NCBI GenBank assembly: GCA_964343305.1 | Contig: CAYFJO010000003.1 | Span: 17,283 to 81,282, forward strand | Reading direction: 5' to 3' | DNA length: 64,000 nucleotides | Origin: CAYFJO01 sp964343305 | GTDB taxonomy: Bacteria; Planctomycetota; Planctomycetia; Pirellulales; Pirellulaceae | Shown here: one piece after another, positions 43,614 to 53,523 of the stretch | Numbering within the stretch: the first letter of the stretch is position 1 | Layout: every line of letters starts with the position of its first letter | Made by a program: the position numbers and the translations under genes | The notes under the pieces: generated by a model | Told to the model about the DNA's origin: nothing | Seen by the model: only the letters and a program-made list of their open reading frames with translations | Database searches by the model: none

Positions 43614-46220
43614 ATGCCTGCCATATTCCCAATTCCCACCGGACGCGTCAGCGGTCAACTGATTCATCAACGATTGATATCGCATTTGAACGCGACCCAG
43701 ATCAACGTTTTGAAACTGCAGAACCAGCTTAGCACCGGTCAACGCCTGGCATTGCCCAGCGAAGATCCCGCCGCCGCCGGTCGCGGGATCTTGATGCAGC
43801 GTTTGATCGAACAGAAGACACAAGCCAAGTCCAATCTCGTCACGAGCAATTCGTTTCTGTCCGCGGCCGACAACGCGTTGGCCAGCGTTTCGCAATCGTT
43901 GATCAATATCCGCGGGACGGCTGTCACGATGGCTGATTCGACGACCTCGTCCGATCAACGAGAAGCGGCGATTGTGGAAATCCAGCGGACGTTGGAGCAG
44001 CTTGTGAACGTCGGCAATGAGAAGTTTCGGGGCCGTTACTTGTTCTCTGGTGCAAGTTCGCATGTCAAACCGTTTTCGTTCGAGAGTTCCAATGTCGTGT
44101 ACCATGGCAACGAAGGGGACCTGCCCAGCTTTGTCGACCTTCAACATCTGGCGAGTACGAACACAACCGGCAGCGAGGTTTTCGGAGCCATTTCGCCCGA
44201 AGTGAAAAGCTCGGTCGATCTGAATCCCGTGCTTACGGAAACCACTCGACTTGCCGACCTGCTCTCCGGAACGGGTCTCGAACGAGGAAGTCTATCGATT
44301 TCCGACGGGACTTTGACCAGCATCATTGACTTAACCTCGGCCGAAACGTTGGGCGATGTCAAGCGTTTGATCGAATCCAATCCACCCGCCGGACGCGACA
44401 TCTCGGTAACGCTGACCGACACCGGTTTGGTCGTCGACATCGATAATCCTGGCGGTGGAAATCTGACGATCAAGGAAGTTCAAGACGGCAAGGTCGCGGC
44501 GAGCTTTGGCATCTTGAACGAATTGGGATCGGGCGTCGGTCCCATCACTGGGACGGACCTCAATCCGCAACTTCGCCGCACCACCGATCTGAACGAGATT
44601 CTTGGCGTTCGCTCGCAAGCCACGTTGGCGTTTGCCGCCGAAGCGGTGTTGAGTGGGTTCGATAACTCCTCGGCCAGAATCCAACTGAACGCGTCGACTC
44701 CTGGAGCGACACTGGAAGATGTCAAAGTTCAGTTTCAAGCGGTCAACGGGCTGGGGTTCGGTAACGAGGTGGCAACGTATGACGCGACCGCCCGAACTTT
44801 GACCATTCAAGTGGATGACTTCTTTACGACGACAACAACCAATATCGCCGCGGCGATCGCGGCGGAAGGAACTTTCAACGCGACCTCCGGCGCTTCTGCG
44901 TCGATCAATGGAGCGAGTGCCAATGATCTCGCCGTTACGGCCATCACCGCGTCGGACAAGGTTCAGATTCGAGCGACCGACCCTGGTCCACTCTTTAATG
45001 GAACAAATATCTCTGTCGTCACGCAGACGGGGATCGGCGCCGTTCCGATTATCAACTACGACAGCGTCGGCCAAACGCTCACGCTCACGGTAGACAATGC
45101 TCGTTTCACATCGTTGGACGACATCGCATCGGCCATCAACGGTTTGGCCGAATTCAGTGCCGAAATTGATGCCGACGGCGACGGTCGCATCAATGGAACG
45201 AGCGCCGCCGACACGACTGCAACGGCGACAACCGCTGGTGGCAGCGGAGTCAACTTCGATCAGAATTCAGGCCTGCAAATCACCAACGGCGGCCAAACAC
45301 ACACGCTCTCGTTCACCTCTGCCCAGACCGTGGAGGATGTGCTGAACATTCTGAACGATTCCGACGCCAACGTCTTGGCCGAGATCAATGCCAACGGCAC
45401 CAGCATCAATATTCGTTCGCGACTAAGCGGCAGTGATTTTCAAATCGGCGAAAACGGCGGAACGACGGCCGCGGAACTGGGCATCCGCACATTTGTTCGC
45501 GACACAAGGTTGACGGACCTCAATCACGGTTTCGGAGTCGCTTCCACCAACGGCACCGACTTTACAATCCGTCGCAACGACGGCACCGACTTGGACATCG
45601 ACATTTCCAACGCCACCACGATCGGCGACGTTTTAGACCTGATCAACAACCACGTCGACAATTTGAACCCGGCAACTCGTGTGGTCGCCCAGTTGGCCAC
45701 GTTTGGCAACGGCATCGAACTGGTGGACGCCACCCCAGCCGGCGATCAGCTCACCGTCACCAAAGCCACACTCAGCCACGCCGCGATCGATCTTGGCCTG
45801 ATTCCGGTTGGTCAAGATCAAGCCAGCCCTACAAATCCCGGCGGCGACCCCGAAATCATAACCGGTCGCGACACAAATCCGTTGGAAACCAAGAGCGCGT
45901 TCACATCGTTAATTCGGCTGTCCGATGCTCTGACAAGTTTCGACCTCCCCCAAATCCAGCGTGCTTCCGCCATGCTGGACGATGACATCACCCGTCTAAA
46001 CTTCGCTCGCGCCGAAGTGGGAGTGCGCGGACAAATGCTTGACCAGCTTCAGCAGCAACTAGACATCGAAGAGGTCCAAATCCGTGACACGTTGTCCCAA
46101 GACCTCGAAGTCAACATCGCGGAAGCCATCTCGCAACTCATCGCCCAACAAGCCGCCCAGCAGGCAACGCTTCAATTAGTCGGCCAGACGTTCCAATCTT
46201 CGTTGCTTGACTTCATCTAA
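43614..46220 (+). CDS. flgL: Oversized hook-filament junction protein FlgL
   Basis: 868 residues, against about 300 in enterobacteria. ATG 43614; codons upstream in frame are repeat sequence. The N-terminal D0/D1 helices (LNATQINVLKLQNQLSTGQRLALPSEDPAAAGRGILMQRLIEQ) and C-terminal helices (MLDQLQQQLDIEEVQIRDTLSQDLEVNIAEAISQLIAQQAAQQATLQL) are typical. About 550 residues are inserted between, containing several flagellin_IN-like repeats (LGDVKRLIES, VEDVLNILNDSDANVLAEINANGTSINIRS, IGDVLDLINNHVDN). The insert is probably surface-exposed. Last gene of the flagellar operon. Confidence 0.9.
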   Translation: MPAIFPIPTGRVSGQLIHQRLISHLNATQINVLKLQNQLSTGQRLALPSEDPAAAGRGILMQRLIEQKTQAKSNLVTSNSFLSAADNALASVSQSLINIRGTAVTMADSTTSSDQREAAIVEIQRTLEQLVNVGNEKFRGRYLFSGASSHVKPFSFESSNVVYHGNEGDLPSFVDLQHLASTNTTGSEVFGAISPEVKSSVDLNPVLTETTRLADLLSGTGLERGSLSISDGTLTSIIDLTSAETLGDVKRLIESNPPAGRDISVTLTDTGLVVDIDNPGGGNLTIKEVQDGKVAASFGILNELGSGVGPITGTDLNPQLRRTTDLNEILGVRSQATLAFAAEAVLSGFDNSSARIQLNASTPGATLEDVKVQFQAVNGLGFGNEVATYDATARTLTIQVDDFFTTTTTNIAAAIAAEGTFNATSGASASINGASANDLAVTAITASDKVQIRATDPGPLFNGTNISVVTQTGIGAVPIINYDSVGQTLTLTVDNARFTSLDDIASAINGLAEFSAEIDADGDGRINGTSAADTTATATTAGGSGVNFDQNSGLQITNGGQTHTLSFTSAQTVEDVLNILNDSDANVLAEINANGTSINIRSRLSGSDFQIGENGGTTAAELGIRTFVRDTRLTDLNHGFGVASTNGTDFTIRRNDGTDLDIDISNATTIGDVLDLINNHVDNLNPATRVVAQLATFGNGIELVDATPAGDQLTVTKATLSHAAIDLGLIPVGQDQASPTNPGGDPEIITGRDTNPLETKSAFTSLIRLSDALTSFDLPQIQRASAMLDDDITRLNFARAEVGVRGQMLDQLQQQLDIEEVQIRDTLSQDLEVNIAEAISQLIAQQAAQQATLQLVGQTFQSSLLDFI

Positions 46221-46262
46221 CCCAAGTCACCGTGACCAATGACGTGCGGCAAGGGTTACGCC

Positions 46263-47735
46263 TCATGGAGTACGCACCGCACGAATGTCAGTGGGCGGGG
46301 TCTGGCCTTTGGGAATGAAACTTGTGTACTGCTTCCCTTTCATTCGTGATTGCCAATCAGCTCGTGCCGCGGCGACTAGCTTGGGGTCTTCCAGCAAGTC
46401 AAGTGCTGTGACGGCCAGTGTCTTGGCTGCGTAGATGATCCCCTTTTCACCGATCGAATGGCCAATGCAGGCGACGTTTTGCCAACTGTGTCCGGGGCTG
46501 TCCGCCGCGAAGCAGGTTGTTCGCAAGCCGCCGGTCGGCACGCGCCAACTGATGTCACCCACGTCTGTCGACCCCTTGCTGGGCGGCGAATTGATGCTGT
46601 CGCGGTGAACGCGGTTGTCAATCGCCAACTCAAATTCGGTTCCAAACTGCTCCGTGAGGGGTGCTTGAAGCCGGCGGGCGAATAACTCTTCTTCTGGCGT
46701 AAATGTCGGCGTTCCAATCTTGTCGAGGACGTCGTTGATGCGCTGGGCCAGCGGTTCGTTGACGATGATCTCGTGGCAGTCGGTGTCGATTTGGATGGCG
46801 AGTTTAGTACGCGTCATTTTGGCGGCACCAGCGGCAATGTCTTTGAGCCAGTTGAAGTTGTACTCGACGTCCTTGTGAGAATCGGCACGACAGAAATACC
46901 ACACCGTCGCTTTCGGTGGAACGACGTTCGGTGCACCACCGCCGTCGACGATCACGTAGTGCAACCGGGCGTCTTCTTTGATGTGCTCTCGCATGAAATT
47001 CGCGCCGACATTCATCAGTTCGACGGCGTCCAGCGCGCTGCGCCCACTTTCGGGACTGACCGAGGCGTGCGCTGGAGTGCCTGAAAATGTGAACTTCGCG
47101 GACACCAGCGCTTTGCTGCTCGATGCCCAGGCCCCCGTCTTGCTACTCGGATGCCAATGCAGGCAAACGTCCAAGTCGTCGAACACACCGGCCAACGTCA
47201 TGTAGACCTTGCCAATGACGGTTTCTTCAGCGGGCGTTCCGTATAGCCGAATCGTGCCGGTTGTTTTGTGTTTCTCCATGGCAGCTTTCACCGCCAAAGC
47301 CGCGCCCAAAGCGCCCGTTCCCAACCCGCTGTGTCCACAGGCGTGGCCATTGCCTCCGTCAGTAACTGCCTCGCGCTGAGGTGCAACTTTCTGGGACATG
47401 CCCGGCAAGGCGTCGTATTCTGCGAGGATGCCGATCACCGGTTTCCCGGATCCATAGCTGGCGACGAAAGCGGTCGGCATGTCGGCCAGACCCGTTTCTA
47501 CCTTGAATCCGGCCGATTGCAGTTTGTCGATCAACAAGGCACTGGATTTCGTCTCCTGCAGTCCAACTTCGGCAAGCTTCCACAACGACTGATTGACGGC
47601 TTTCAACTCGTCAGCCCTTCGTTCGACTTCGTCGATGGCGGATTGATGCAATGCACGGAAAGGATCATCTGCCTGACAGAGTTGGATGTTGAGTGTAAGG
47701 AACAAGAGCGCAGAGAACTTAGTGATTCGATTCAT
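46263..47735 (-). CDS. Secreted M20-family amidohydrolase (AbgB-like)
   Basis: 490 residues from ATG 47735; signal peptide (FSALLFLTLNIQLCQAD). M20 metallopeptidase fold with GILAEYDALPGMSQ, the metal ligands in NGHACGHSGLG and the catalytic AEETVIGK, then the dimerisation domain SGTPAHASVSPESGRSALDAVEL. It is closest to AbgB, which with AbgA cleaves p-aminobenzoyl-glutamate; no abgA is seen, and the export signal suggests another N-acyl or peptide substrate. Convergent with flgL, 42 bases between stops. Confidence 0.88.
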   Translation of the reverse strand: MNRITKFSALLFLTLNIQLCQADDPFRALHQSAIDEVERRADELKAVNQSLWKLAEVGLQETKSSALLIDKLQSAGFKVETGLADMPTAFVASYGSGKPVIGILAEYDALPGMSQKVAPQREAVTDGGNGHACGHSGLGTGALGAALAVKAAMEKHKTTGTIRLYGTPAEETVIGKVYMTLAGVFDDLDVCLHWHPSSKTGAWASSSKALVSAKFTFSGTPAHASVSPESGRSALDAVELMNVGANFMREHIKEDARLHYVIVDGGGAPNVVPPKATVWYFCRADSHKDVEYNFNWLKDIAAGAAKMTRTKLAIQIDTDCHEIIVNEPLAQRINDVLDKIGTPTFTPEEELFARRLQAPLTEQFGTEFELAIDNRVHRDSINSPPSKGSTDVGDISWRVPTGGLRTTCFAADSPGHSWQNVACIGHSIGEKGIIYAAKTLAVTALDLLEDPKLVAAARADWQSRMKGKQYTSFIPKGQTPPTDIRAVRTP

Positions 47736-47792
47736 AGGTACGTCCAGAGGTTTAGGCGATGGCGTTGTTGAACTGGATAGCAATTCAGAATC

Positions 47793-47856
47793 GTAGCTGC
47801 ACTCGCCAGAGTGCGGATGAATGCCGCAAGATCCGCGTTCTGGCGAACGCAGCTAC
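47793..47856. repeat. Palindromic repeat, GTAGCTGC family (copy 2)
   Basis: Begins GTAGCTGCACTCGCCAGAGT and ends GCGAACGCAGCTAC; a few differences in the loop from the copy at 5559-5623. Between the amidohydrolase start and sucD stop. Confidence 0.88.
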
Positions 47857-47880
47857 GAAGGTACTGAGCGTTTTAATATA

Positions 47881-48759
47881 TCAGTTCAACTTGGCGATCG
47901 CACGTTGGACGGCTTCGCCCATGTCGGCCGGGCTTTCGGCGACTTCGATACCAGCGTCTTGCAGAGCGGCGACTTTTTCCGCCGCGGTGCCTTTTCCGCC
48001 GGAGATGATCGCGCCGGCGTGGCCCATGCGTTTGCCCGGAGGCGCCGTACGTCCGGCGATGAAGGCGGCGACAGGCTTGGAAACGTTTTCTTTGACGAAT
48101 GCGGCGGCTTCTTCTTCCGCCGTGCCGCCGATTTCGCCGATCATCAGGATCGCTTCCGTCTCGTTGTCGGCCTCGTACATTTTGAACAAGTCGATGAACG
48201 ACGTACCCACGATCGGATCGCCACCGAGTCCGACGCAGGTCGTTTGGCCGAGGCCTAGATTCGACGTTTGCCAGACGGCTTCATACGTCAATGTACCGCT
48301 ACGGCTCATCACGCCGACTTTGCCTCGCTTGTGAATGTAGCCCGGCAAGATGCCGATCTTACACTCGTCAACCGTGATCAGACCCGGGCAGTTGGGGCCG
48401 ATCAGAACGACGTCGCTCTCCTGTACTGTTTCATAAACGCGGACCATATCGAGCACAGGTACGCCTTCTGTGATGGCAACCACCGTTTTGATTCCCGCGT
48501 CGATCGATTCCATGATCGCATCTGCCGTGAAGGCCGCAGGCACGAAGACCATCGAAGCATCGGCACCAGTCTTTTCGACCGCTTCGGCAACCGTGTCAAA
48601 CACCGGCACGCCTTCTGCCGTCTGGCCACCTTTGCCGGGGGTCACACCTGCGACGACTTGCGTGCCATATTCGATGCAGCCGCGGGCATGAAAGCCGCCG
48701 AAACGACCAGTGATGCCTTGGCAAACCACTTTTGTATCTTTGTTAACGAGAATGCTCAT
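47881..48759 (-). CDS. sucD: Succinyl-CoA ligase, alpha subunit
   Basis: 292 residues from ATG 48759; the long open frame upstream is antisense to sucC and was discarded. CoA-binding Rossmann region KVVCQGITGRFGGFHARGCIEYGTQVVAGVTPGKGG, the phosphohistidine in MGHAGAIISGGKGTA, and GLGGDPIVGTSFID. It makes GTP or ATP from succinyl-CoA in the TCA cycle with SucC. Follows sucC, with a palindromic repeat in the 107-base gap. Confidence 0.96.
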   Translation of the reverse strand: MSILVNKDTKVVCQGITGRFGGFHARGCIEYGTQVVAGVTPGKGGQTAEGVPVFDTVAEAVEKTGADASMVFVPAAFTADAIMESIDAGIKTVVAITEGVPVLDMVRVYETVQESDVVLIGPNCPGLITVDECKIGILPGYIHKRGKVGVMSRSGTLTYEAVWQTSNLGLGQTTCVGLGGDPIVGTSFIDLFKMYEADNETEAILMIGEIGGTAEEEAAAFVKENVSKPVAAFIAGRTAPPGKRMGHAGAIISGGKGTAAEKVAALQDAGIEVAESPADMGEAVQRAIAKLN

Positions 48760-48796
48760 GATTGCGGATTTCGGATTGGAGATTTCGGATTGATTA

Positions 48797-48853
48797 GTGT
48801 GCCACTGGCTCTGCCAGTGCCTTAGCCAATCACTGGCAGAGCCAGTGGCACAC
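48797..48853. repeat. Palindromic repeat, GTGTGCCACTGGC family (copy 2)
   Basis: Perfect 23-base arms 48797-48819 and 48831-48853, 11-base loop. It differs from copy 1 (37906-37980) by one base in each arm (GGCTCTGCC versus GGCTTTGCC), the change being matched in both arms. Located between sucC and sucD. Confidence 0.9.
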
Positions 48854-48866
48854 GAGGATGATTTAT

Positions 48867-50051
48867 CTAACCCGCGGCAGCCACCACCTTTTTGGCCGCG
48901 TCGGTGATGTCTTCTGCGGTGATGATATCTACGCCGCTTTCCGCCAGGATTCTCCGGCCTTGCTCGACTTCCGTTCCTTCCAGCCGGACGACCAGCGGAA
49001 CATTGAATCCAACGGTTTTGTATGCTTCGAGAATCGCGTTGGCGATCGTTGTGCATTGCATGATTCCGCCAAAGATGTTGACCAGCACGGCTTTGACATT
49101 CTTGTCGTCCAGCAAGATGCGGAATGCTTCGGTGACTTGCTCGGTCTGCGCTCCACCGCCGACATCGAGGAAGTTTGCCGGCTCGCCGCCGTGCAGCTTG
49201 ATAATATCCATCGTGCTCATCGCCAGTCCGGCACCGTTGACGAGGCATCCGATGTTGCCATCCAACTTGACGTAACTCAAGCCCGCTTCGTCCGCACGCA
49301 GCTCGGCGGGATCCTCTTCCGACAAATCGCGATATTCTTCGATTTCCTTGTGCCGAAACAGCGCGTTGTCGTCGAAGGTCATCTTCGAATCCAAGGCGAC
49401 CAGTTCGCCGTCCTTGGTGACCACCAGTGGATTGATTTCGACAAGACTGCAATCCAGGTCGACGAACAACCGGCACAGCGCCTTCATGAACTTGTCGGCG
49501 CTTCGAACGGTGGGTCCTTCCAAACCAAGCTGCCAGCAGAGTTTTCTGACTTGATAACTTTCCAGCCCCACGGCCGGATCGAAATGGGCCTTGTGAATTT
49601 TTCCCGGTGTTTCGGCGGCAACTTTTTCGATCTCGACGCCGCCCTCGGTCGAAACCATCAACACGGGCTTCGCCGTGGCACGATCTAGGACGATGCCCAG
49701 ATAAAGTTCTCGATCGATGTCGCATCCGGCTTCGACGTAAACTTGATTGACCGTCTGGCCAGCCGGTCCGGTTTGAATCGTGACCAACTTCTTGCCCAAC
49801 AAGCCCTCGGCGACTCTTTTTGCTTCATCCGCGCTTCTGACCAGTTGCACACCGTGTTGCTGGGGATTGTCCGCAATCGTTCCCTTGCCGCGTCCACCGG
49901 CGTGGATCTGAGATTTGACGACCGCAATCGAGCCGCCCAAATCACCGTACGCGTTGGCCGCTTGCTCAGGCGTTCTGGCCACCACGCCGTCCAGCACCGC
50001 GATGCCCGCTTTGCGAAACAATTCCTTGCCTTGAAACTCGTGAATTTTCAT
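48867..50051 (-). CDS. sucC: Succinyl-CoA ligase, beta subunit
   Basis: 394 residues, standard. ATP-grasp domain (MKIHEFQGKELFRKAGIAVLDG, VKSQIHAGGRGKG, LVEINPLVVTKDGELVALDSKMTFDDNALFRH) and C-terminal flavodoxin-like domain (FLDVGGGAQTEQVTEAFRILL, VNIFGGIMQC). Partner of sucD downstream. Start fixed by MKIHEFQ. Confidence 0.97.
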   Translation of the reverse strand: MKIHEFQGKELFRKAGIAVLDGVVARTPEQAANAYGDLGGSIAVVKSQIHAGGRGKGTIADNPQQHGVQLVRSADEAKRVAEGLLGKKLVTIQTGPAGQTVNQVYVEAGCDIDRELYLGIVLDRATAKPVLMVSTEGGVEIEKVAAETPGKIHKAHFDPAVGLESYQVRKLCWQLGLEGPTVRSADKFMKALCRLFVDLDCSLVEINPLVVTKDGELVALDSKMTFDDNALFRHKEIEEYRDLSEEDPAELRADEAGLSYVKLDGNIGCLVNGAGLAMSTMDIIKLHGGEPANFLDVGGGAQTEQVTEAFRILLDDKNVKAVLVNIFGGIMQCTTIANAILEAYKTVGFNVPLVVRLEGTEVEQGRRILAESGVDIITAEDITDAAKKVVAAAG

Positions 50052-50393
50052 CGTCGAATCCTGAGAATACCGGTCGTGGAAAGCGCGGATTATAGAACCG
50101 AGCGTGGCGCGCGGTCAACCATGCCGGGTAGTGTCCCAATTGTGTGTTGCTGCCCCCGACAACCCAAAGGAATTGACCGCAGAGTACGCGGAGGGACGCA
50201 GAGAACATAGCCTAATTCCTCTGCGGCCCTCAGCGTTCTCTGCGGTAGAAATGAGTTAGCAACACACAATTAGGACACTGCCCCATACAGCGTCGCGAGG
50301 ACTTCCTGCGGTTGTTCGAGTATAGTGGGGAAGTGTATCGGAACGTGTTTCGGCGATGCAATTACTTCCCTGACAAACAACGAGGTTTTCACA
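50052..50393. other. Intergenic region dominated by a large inverted repeat
   Basis: 342 bases between divergent sucC and the sulfatase gene. Apart from the palindrome at 50130-50279 nothing is recognised; the flanks must hold both promoters, but no confident boxes were seen. Confidence 0.5.
50130..50279. repeat. 150-base composite palindromic repeat
   Basis: Outer arms 50130-50151 and 50258-50279 match at 21 of 22 bases (AGTGTCCCAATTGTGTGTTG...). Inside is a second pair based on ACCGCAGAG and GTTCTCTGCGGT. The nested design suggests one repeat type inserted in or grown around another. Confidence 0.88.
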
Positions 50394-51887
50394 ATGCCAC
50401 TCAAACACAACGCCATCCAGACGCCAGGATTGATTTGGGGACTCGTCGCGGCTGTCTTGATCGCGTCGGTCTGCCTGATGAGTGAGGTCGGTCATGCCGC
50501 GGAAAAACTGAATGTGCTTTTCATCACGCTGGACGACATGAACCGCGATTCTGTGGGCGTTTACGGAGCCAAAGTGCCAGGCACCACACCCAATATCGAC
50601 CGCCTTGCCGCACAGGGACTGCGATTCGAGCACGGTCATGTCACGATTGCCATCTGCCAACCGACCCGCGCGGTTTGGATGACCGGCCGATATCCGCACA
50701 ACAGCGGCGCGTTGGGATTTGATCCCATCAAGCGCGGCATTCCCACGTTGCCCGAGACGCTGAAGGAAAACGGTTATCTCACGGGAATTCTTGGCAAGAC
50801 CGAGCACGTGGTGCCGACACGCAAGGCGGCGTTCGACTACAAACGTGGTCGCAACGAGATGCGCAACGGCCGCAGCGCGGATCGATACGCCGAATTCATG
50901 GCGGAATTTTTGACCAAGGCCCGCGTTGCCAAGCAACCGTTCTTCTTGATGGTCAACACGCATGACCCCCATCGTCCGTTCGACAACCGCAAGCCGGCGG
51001 ACCAACGAAAGCTTGTGGACGACGACGAGCAAGCCGGCGATAAAGGGCCAAAGAAAAGACGGCGCGGAGATTATCCGGCGCCGTCGCGAATCTATCAGCC
51101 CGACGAAATCGTTGTGCCGGGTTTTCTGCCAGATTTGCCCGAAATTCGCGAGGAGATAGCGCAGTATTACAGTTCCGTTCGCCGGGCCGACGATGTTGTG
51201 GGACGTGTGCTGGCCGAGTTGGATGAAGCAGGAGTCGCCGGCCGCACGATCGTGATGCTCAAATCCGATCACGGCATCGCCGTGCCGTTTGCGAAGACGA
51301 ACGTCTGGCGTCACTCGACCAGAACGCCGTGGATCGTCCGTTGGCCGGGCGTCGTCAAGCCCAACACGCACGACACTGACCATGTCGTCGCTGGCGTCGA
51401 TTTTGCACCGACGATACTCGACACTCTTGGGCTGGAGCCGATGAATGGAGTGGATGGGCGTTCGTTTTTGCCAGTTCTCAAAGGGGAGAAGCAGCGCCGC
51501 GAATTTGTCTTCACGCACATCAACACTATTGCTTCGAAACGTTCCTACACGATGCGTTCGGTGCAAGGCCAGCGATACGGATTGATCTGGAACGGCTGGA
51601 GCGATGGCGAGACCGTGTTTCGCAACGAATCGATGAGTGGGCTGACTTGGAGAGCGATGGTGCGAGCGGCGGAAACGGACAAGGCGATCGCCGCCCGCGT
51701 GCGGCACTTCAGCCACCGCGTGCCGCTGGAATTCTACGACTACGAGCAAGACCCTGATGCGCTGAACAACTTGATCGATGATCCAAAGACGCAGCCGCTC
51801 GTTCGGGAATATCGCGAGCGACTGGAAAGACTCATGGAGACCGCCAACGATCCGGCGCTGGCAAGCTATCAGGATCTGAAACCCTGA
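50394..51887 (+). CDS. Secreted type I sulfatase
   Basis: 497 residues; ATG 50394 with GAGG upstream. Signal peptide (IWGLVAAVLIASVCLMSEVGHAA). Metal ligands begin ITLDDMNRDS; the formylglycine site is Cys88 in CQPTRAVWMTGR; KSDHGI and the C-terminal YDYEQDPDALNNL stretch are present. It hydrolyses a sulfate ester outside the cytoplasm, probably on a polysaccharide, and needs a formylglycine-generating enzyme not in this window. Its stop is only 9 bases from the stop of the convergent second sulfatase. Confidence 0.93.
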   Translation: MPLKHNAIQTPGLIWGLVAAVLIASVCLMSEVGHAAEKLNVLFITLDDMNRDSVGVYGAKVPGTTPNIDRLAAQGLRFEHGHVTIAICQPTRAVWMTGRYPHNSGALGFDPIKRGIPTLPETLKENGYLTGILGKTEHVVPTRKAAFDYKRGRNEMRNGRSADRYAEFMAEFLTKARVAKQPFFLMVNTHDPHRPFDNRKPADQRKLVDDDEQAGDKGPKKRRRGDYPAPSRIYQPDEIVVPGFLPDLPEIREEIAQYYSSVRRADDVVGRVLAELDEAGVAGRTIVMLKSDHGIAVPFAKTNVWRHSTRTPWIVRWPGVVKPNTHDTDHVVAGVDFAPTILDTLGLEPMNGVDGRSFLPVLKGEKQRREFVFTHINTIASKRSYTMRSVQGQRYGLIWNGWSDGETVFRNESMSGLTWRAMVRAAETDKAIAARVRHFSHRVPLEFYDYEQDPDALNNLIDDPKTQPLVREYRERLERLMETANDPALASYQDLKP

Positions 51888-51896
51888 TCCGCTCCA

Positions 51897-53457
51897 TTAA
51901 GGAAACGCGGTCTTAACCATCGGCAAATTCGAAACCATCTTGGCATGGGTGCGCCGCAACTCGGCGACCAGGTCCTTGCGGAACGTGATTAATCGCTTGG
52001 CATGCTTTGCGTCCAATGCCAGATTCGTCAGCTCTTCCGGATCGCTTTTCAAGTCGTATAACTCTTCGATTTGGTCGTCTTCCAACGTGCGGATGTATTT
52101 GTATTTGCCACGCGCAAGGGCGATCCACCAAGGCACTCCACCCGCATCGAGTTTTGACGAGTTGGGTGGGATCACGTCGGTGTCCGAGCCGTACTTGCGC
52201 TGGGTGAAAGTCGTCAGCACCGGATGCGGCCAATCCATCGCCGGATTCTTCAGCAGAGGCGTTAGATCATGTCCGTGCATTTCCCATGGCAGATCGAGTC
52301 CGGCGAAACGGAAAAACGTTGGCGGCAGATCGACACCGCCGATGGGCGTCTCGCAAACTTCGCCTTCGGGCAGCGTGCCGGGCATGCTGACAATCATCGG
52401 TGAACGAATCGTCGCATCGTAGGGCGCGATCTTGCGACAGAAACCGTGCTGTCCCCAACCAAATCCTTGATCCGAGGTAAAGACGACCAGCGTGTTGTCC
52501 AACTGGCCGGTTTCCTTCAGCGTGGCGATCAGCTTGCCGACACTTTCGTCGATTGCCTTGACCCCTTGATGATATTGGCGGACCCAGGCCTGGAGGGTGT
52601 TGCCGTGAATTCCCTTCGCCCCCTCGACCGTCTTGCCGCCGAACGCACCGCCTTTCATCTCAGGCTTGCCATTTTTTGTCTTTGACCCAATATTCAATCT
52701 TCTGCATGTAGTCCGGCTTGCCGGGCCGCGGTGGGTAGATGTCCTTGGGAATCGGAAAATCGGCCTTTGGATACGTGTCGAGGTGTCGCTTGGCCGGCGT
52801 GAATGGTCCGTGCACGGCCCCAAAACATAGCCATAGATACCAAGGCTTGTTTTGGACACGATTTTCGCCACGAATGTAATCGATTGCCCAATTTATGTAG
52901 TTATCCGTTGTGTAGCCTTTCACCATTTCTGGCTTCTTGCCATTAAACTCGATTAACTGATCGTAGAAATAGTGGCCCGAGTTTTTGACGTAACGCGGGC
53001 GATTCCAAACAGCCTGGTAATCCCAATCACGTCCGAAGCCGTTGTCGACGCCTGTGTGCCATTTGCCGATCTGTGCCGTTTGATAACCGTGCCGGCGAAA
53101 CACACTGGGCCAAAACGGGCATTGCTTCGGATCATACTCGCTGCCCGGATACTCGCCGACCATCCGCATCGACTGAACACCGTATTGATGATGGCCTGTC
53201 AACAACGTGGCCCGCGACGGCATGCACCACGTGCCAATATAGGCGTGCGTAAAGCGAACACCGCTTTTCGCAAGTTGATCAATGTTCGGCGTGTCGGCAA
53301 AGTCATACGCTTCGGGATAGCAGCTAACCGTGCGATGCGATTGGTCGTCGGTGTAGATCAACAGAATATTCGGGCGCTTGTCGGCAGCGGTCGCCAACGC
53401 GCCGGCACAAGCAATCCATGCCAAAAAGAACTGAACGATGTGAGAAGAGATCTTCAT
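51897..53457 (-). pseudogene. Sulfatase gene interrupted by a frameshift
   Basis: The N-terminal half (53457 down to 52672) has a signal peptide, DDQSHRTVSC and the formylglycine site Cys78 in CMPSRATLLTGHH, and runs to DYMQKIEYWVKDKK, then ends in a TGA at about 52660. The matching C-terminal half (GKPEMKGGAFGGKTVEGAKG through VVFTSDQGFGWGQHG to the stop at 51897) is in another frame. The switch maps to an A6 run (52672-52677, T on the plus strand); removing one A restores VKDKNGKPEMKGG. It could be a decayed gene, an assembly error in the homopolymer, or a gene rescued by transcriptional slippage. Confidence 0.85.
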
Positions 53458-53523
53458 TTGTTTTGTCTCGGTGTGAGATGTGTGATTGGGTAGATCGGCA
53501 CAGCATATCATAATCAAATCGTT

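Noticed and set aside
48760..49725. Upstream extension of sucD to a 614-codon frame
   Set aside because: The extra part is antisense-free junk over sucC on the same strand in another frame; sucD homology starts exactly at ATG 48759.
50256..51749. 497-codon minus-strand frame opposite the first sulfatase
   Set aside because: The sulfatase on the plus strand has complete catalytic motifs and a signal peptide; the opposite frame has none.
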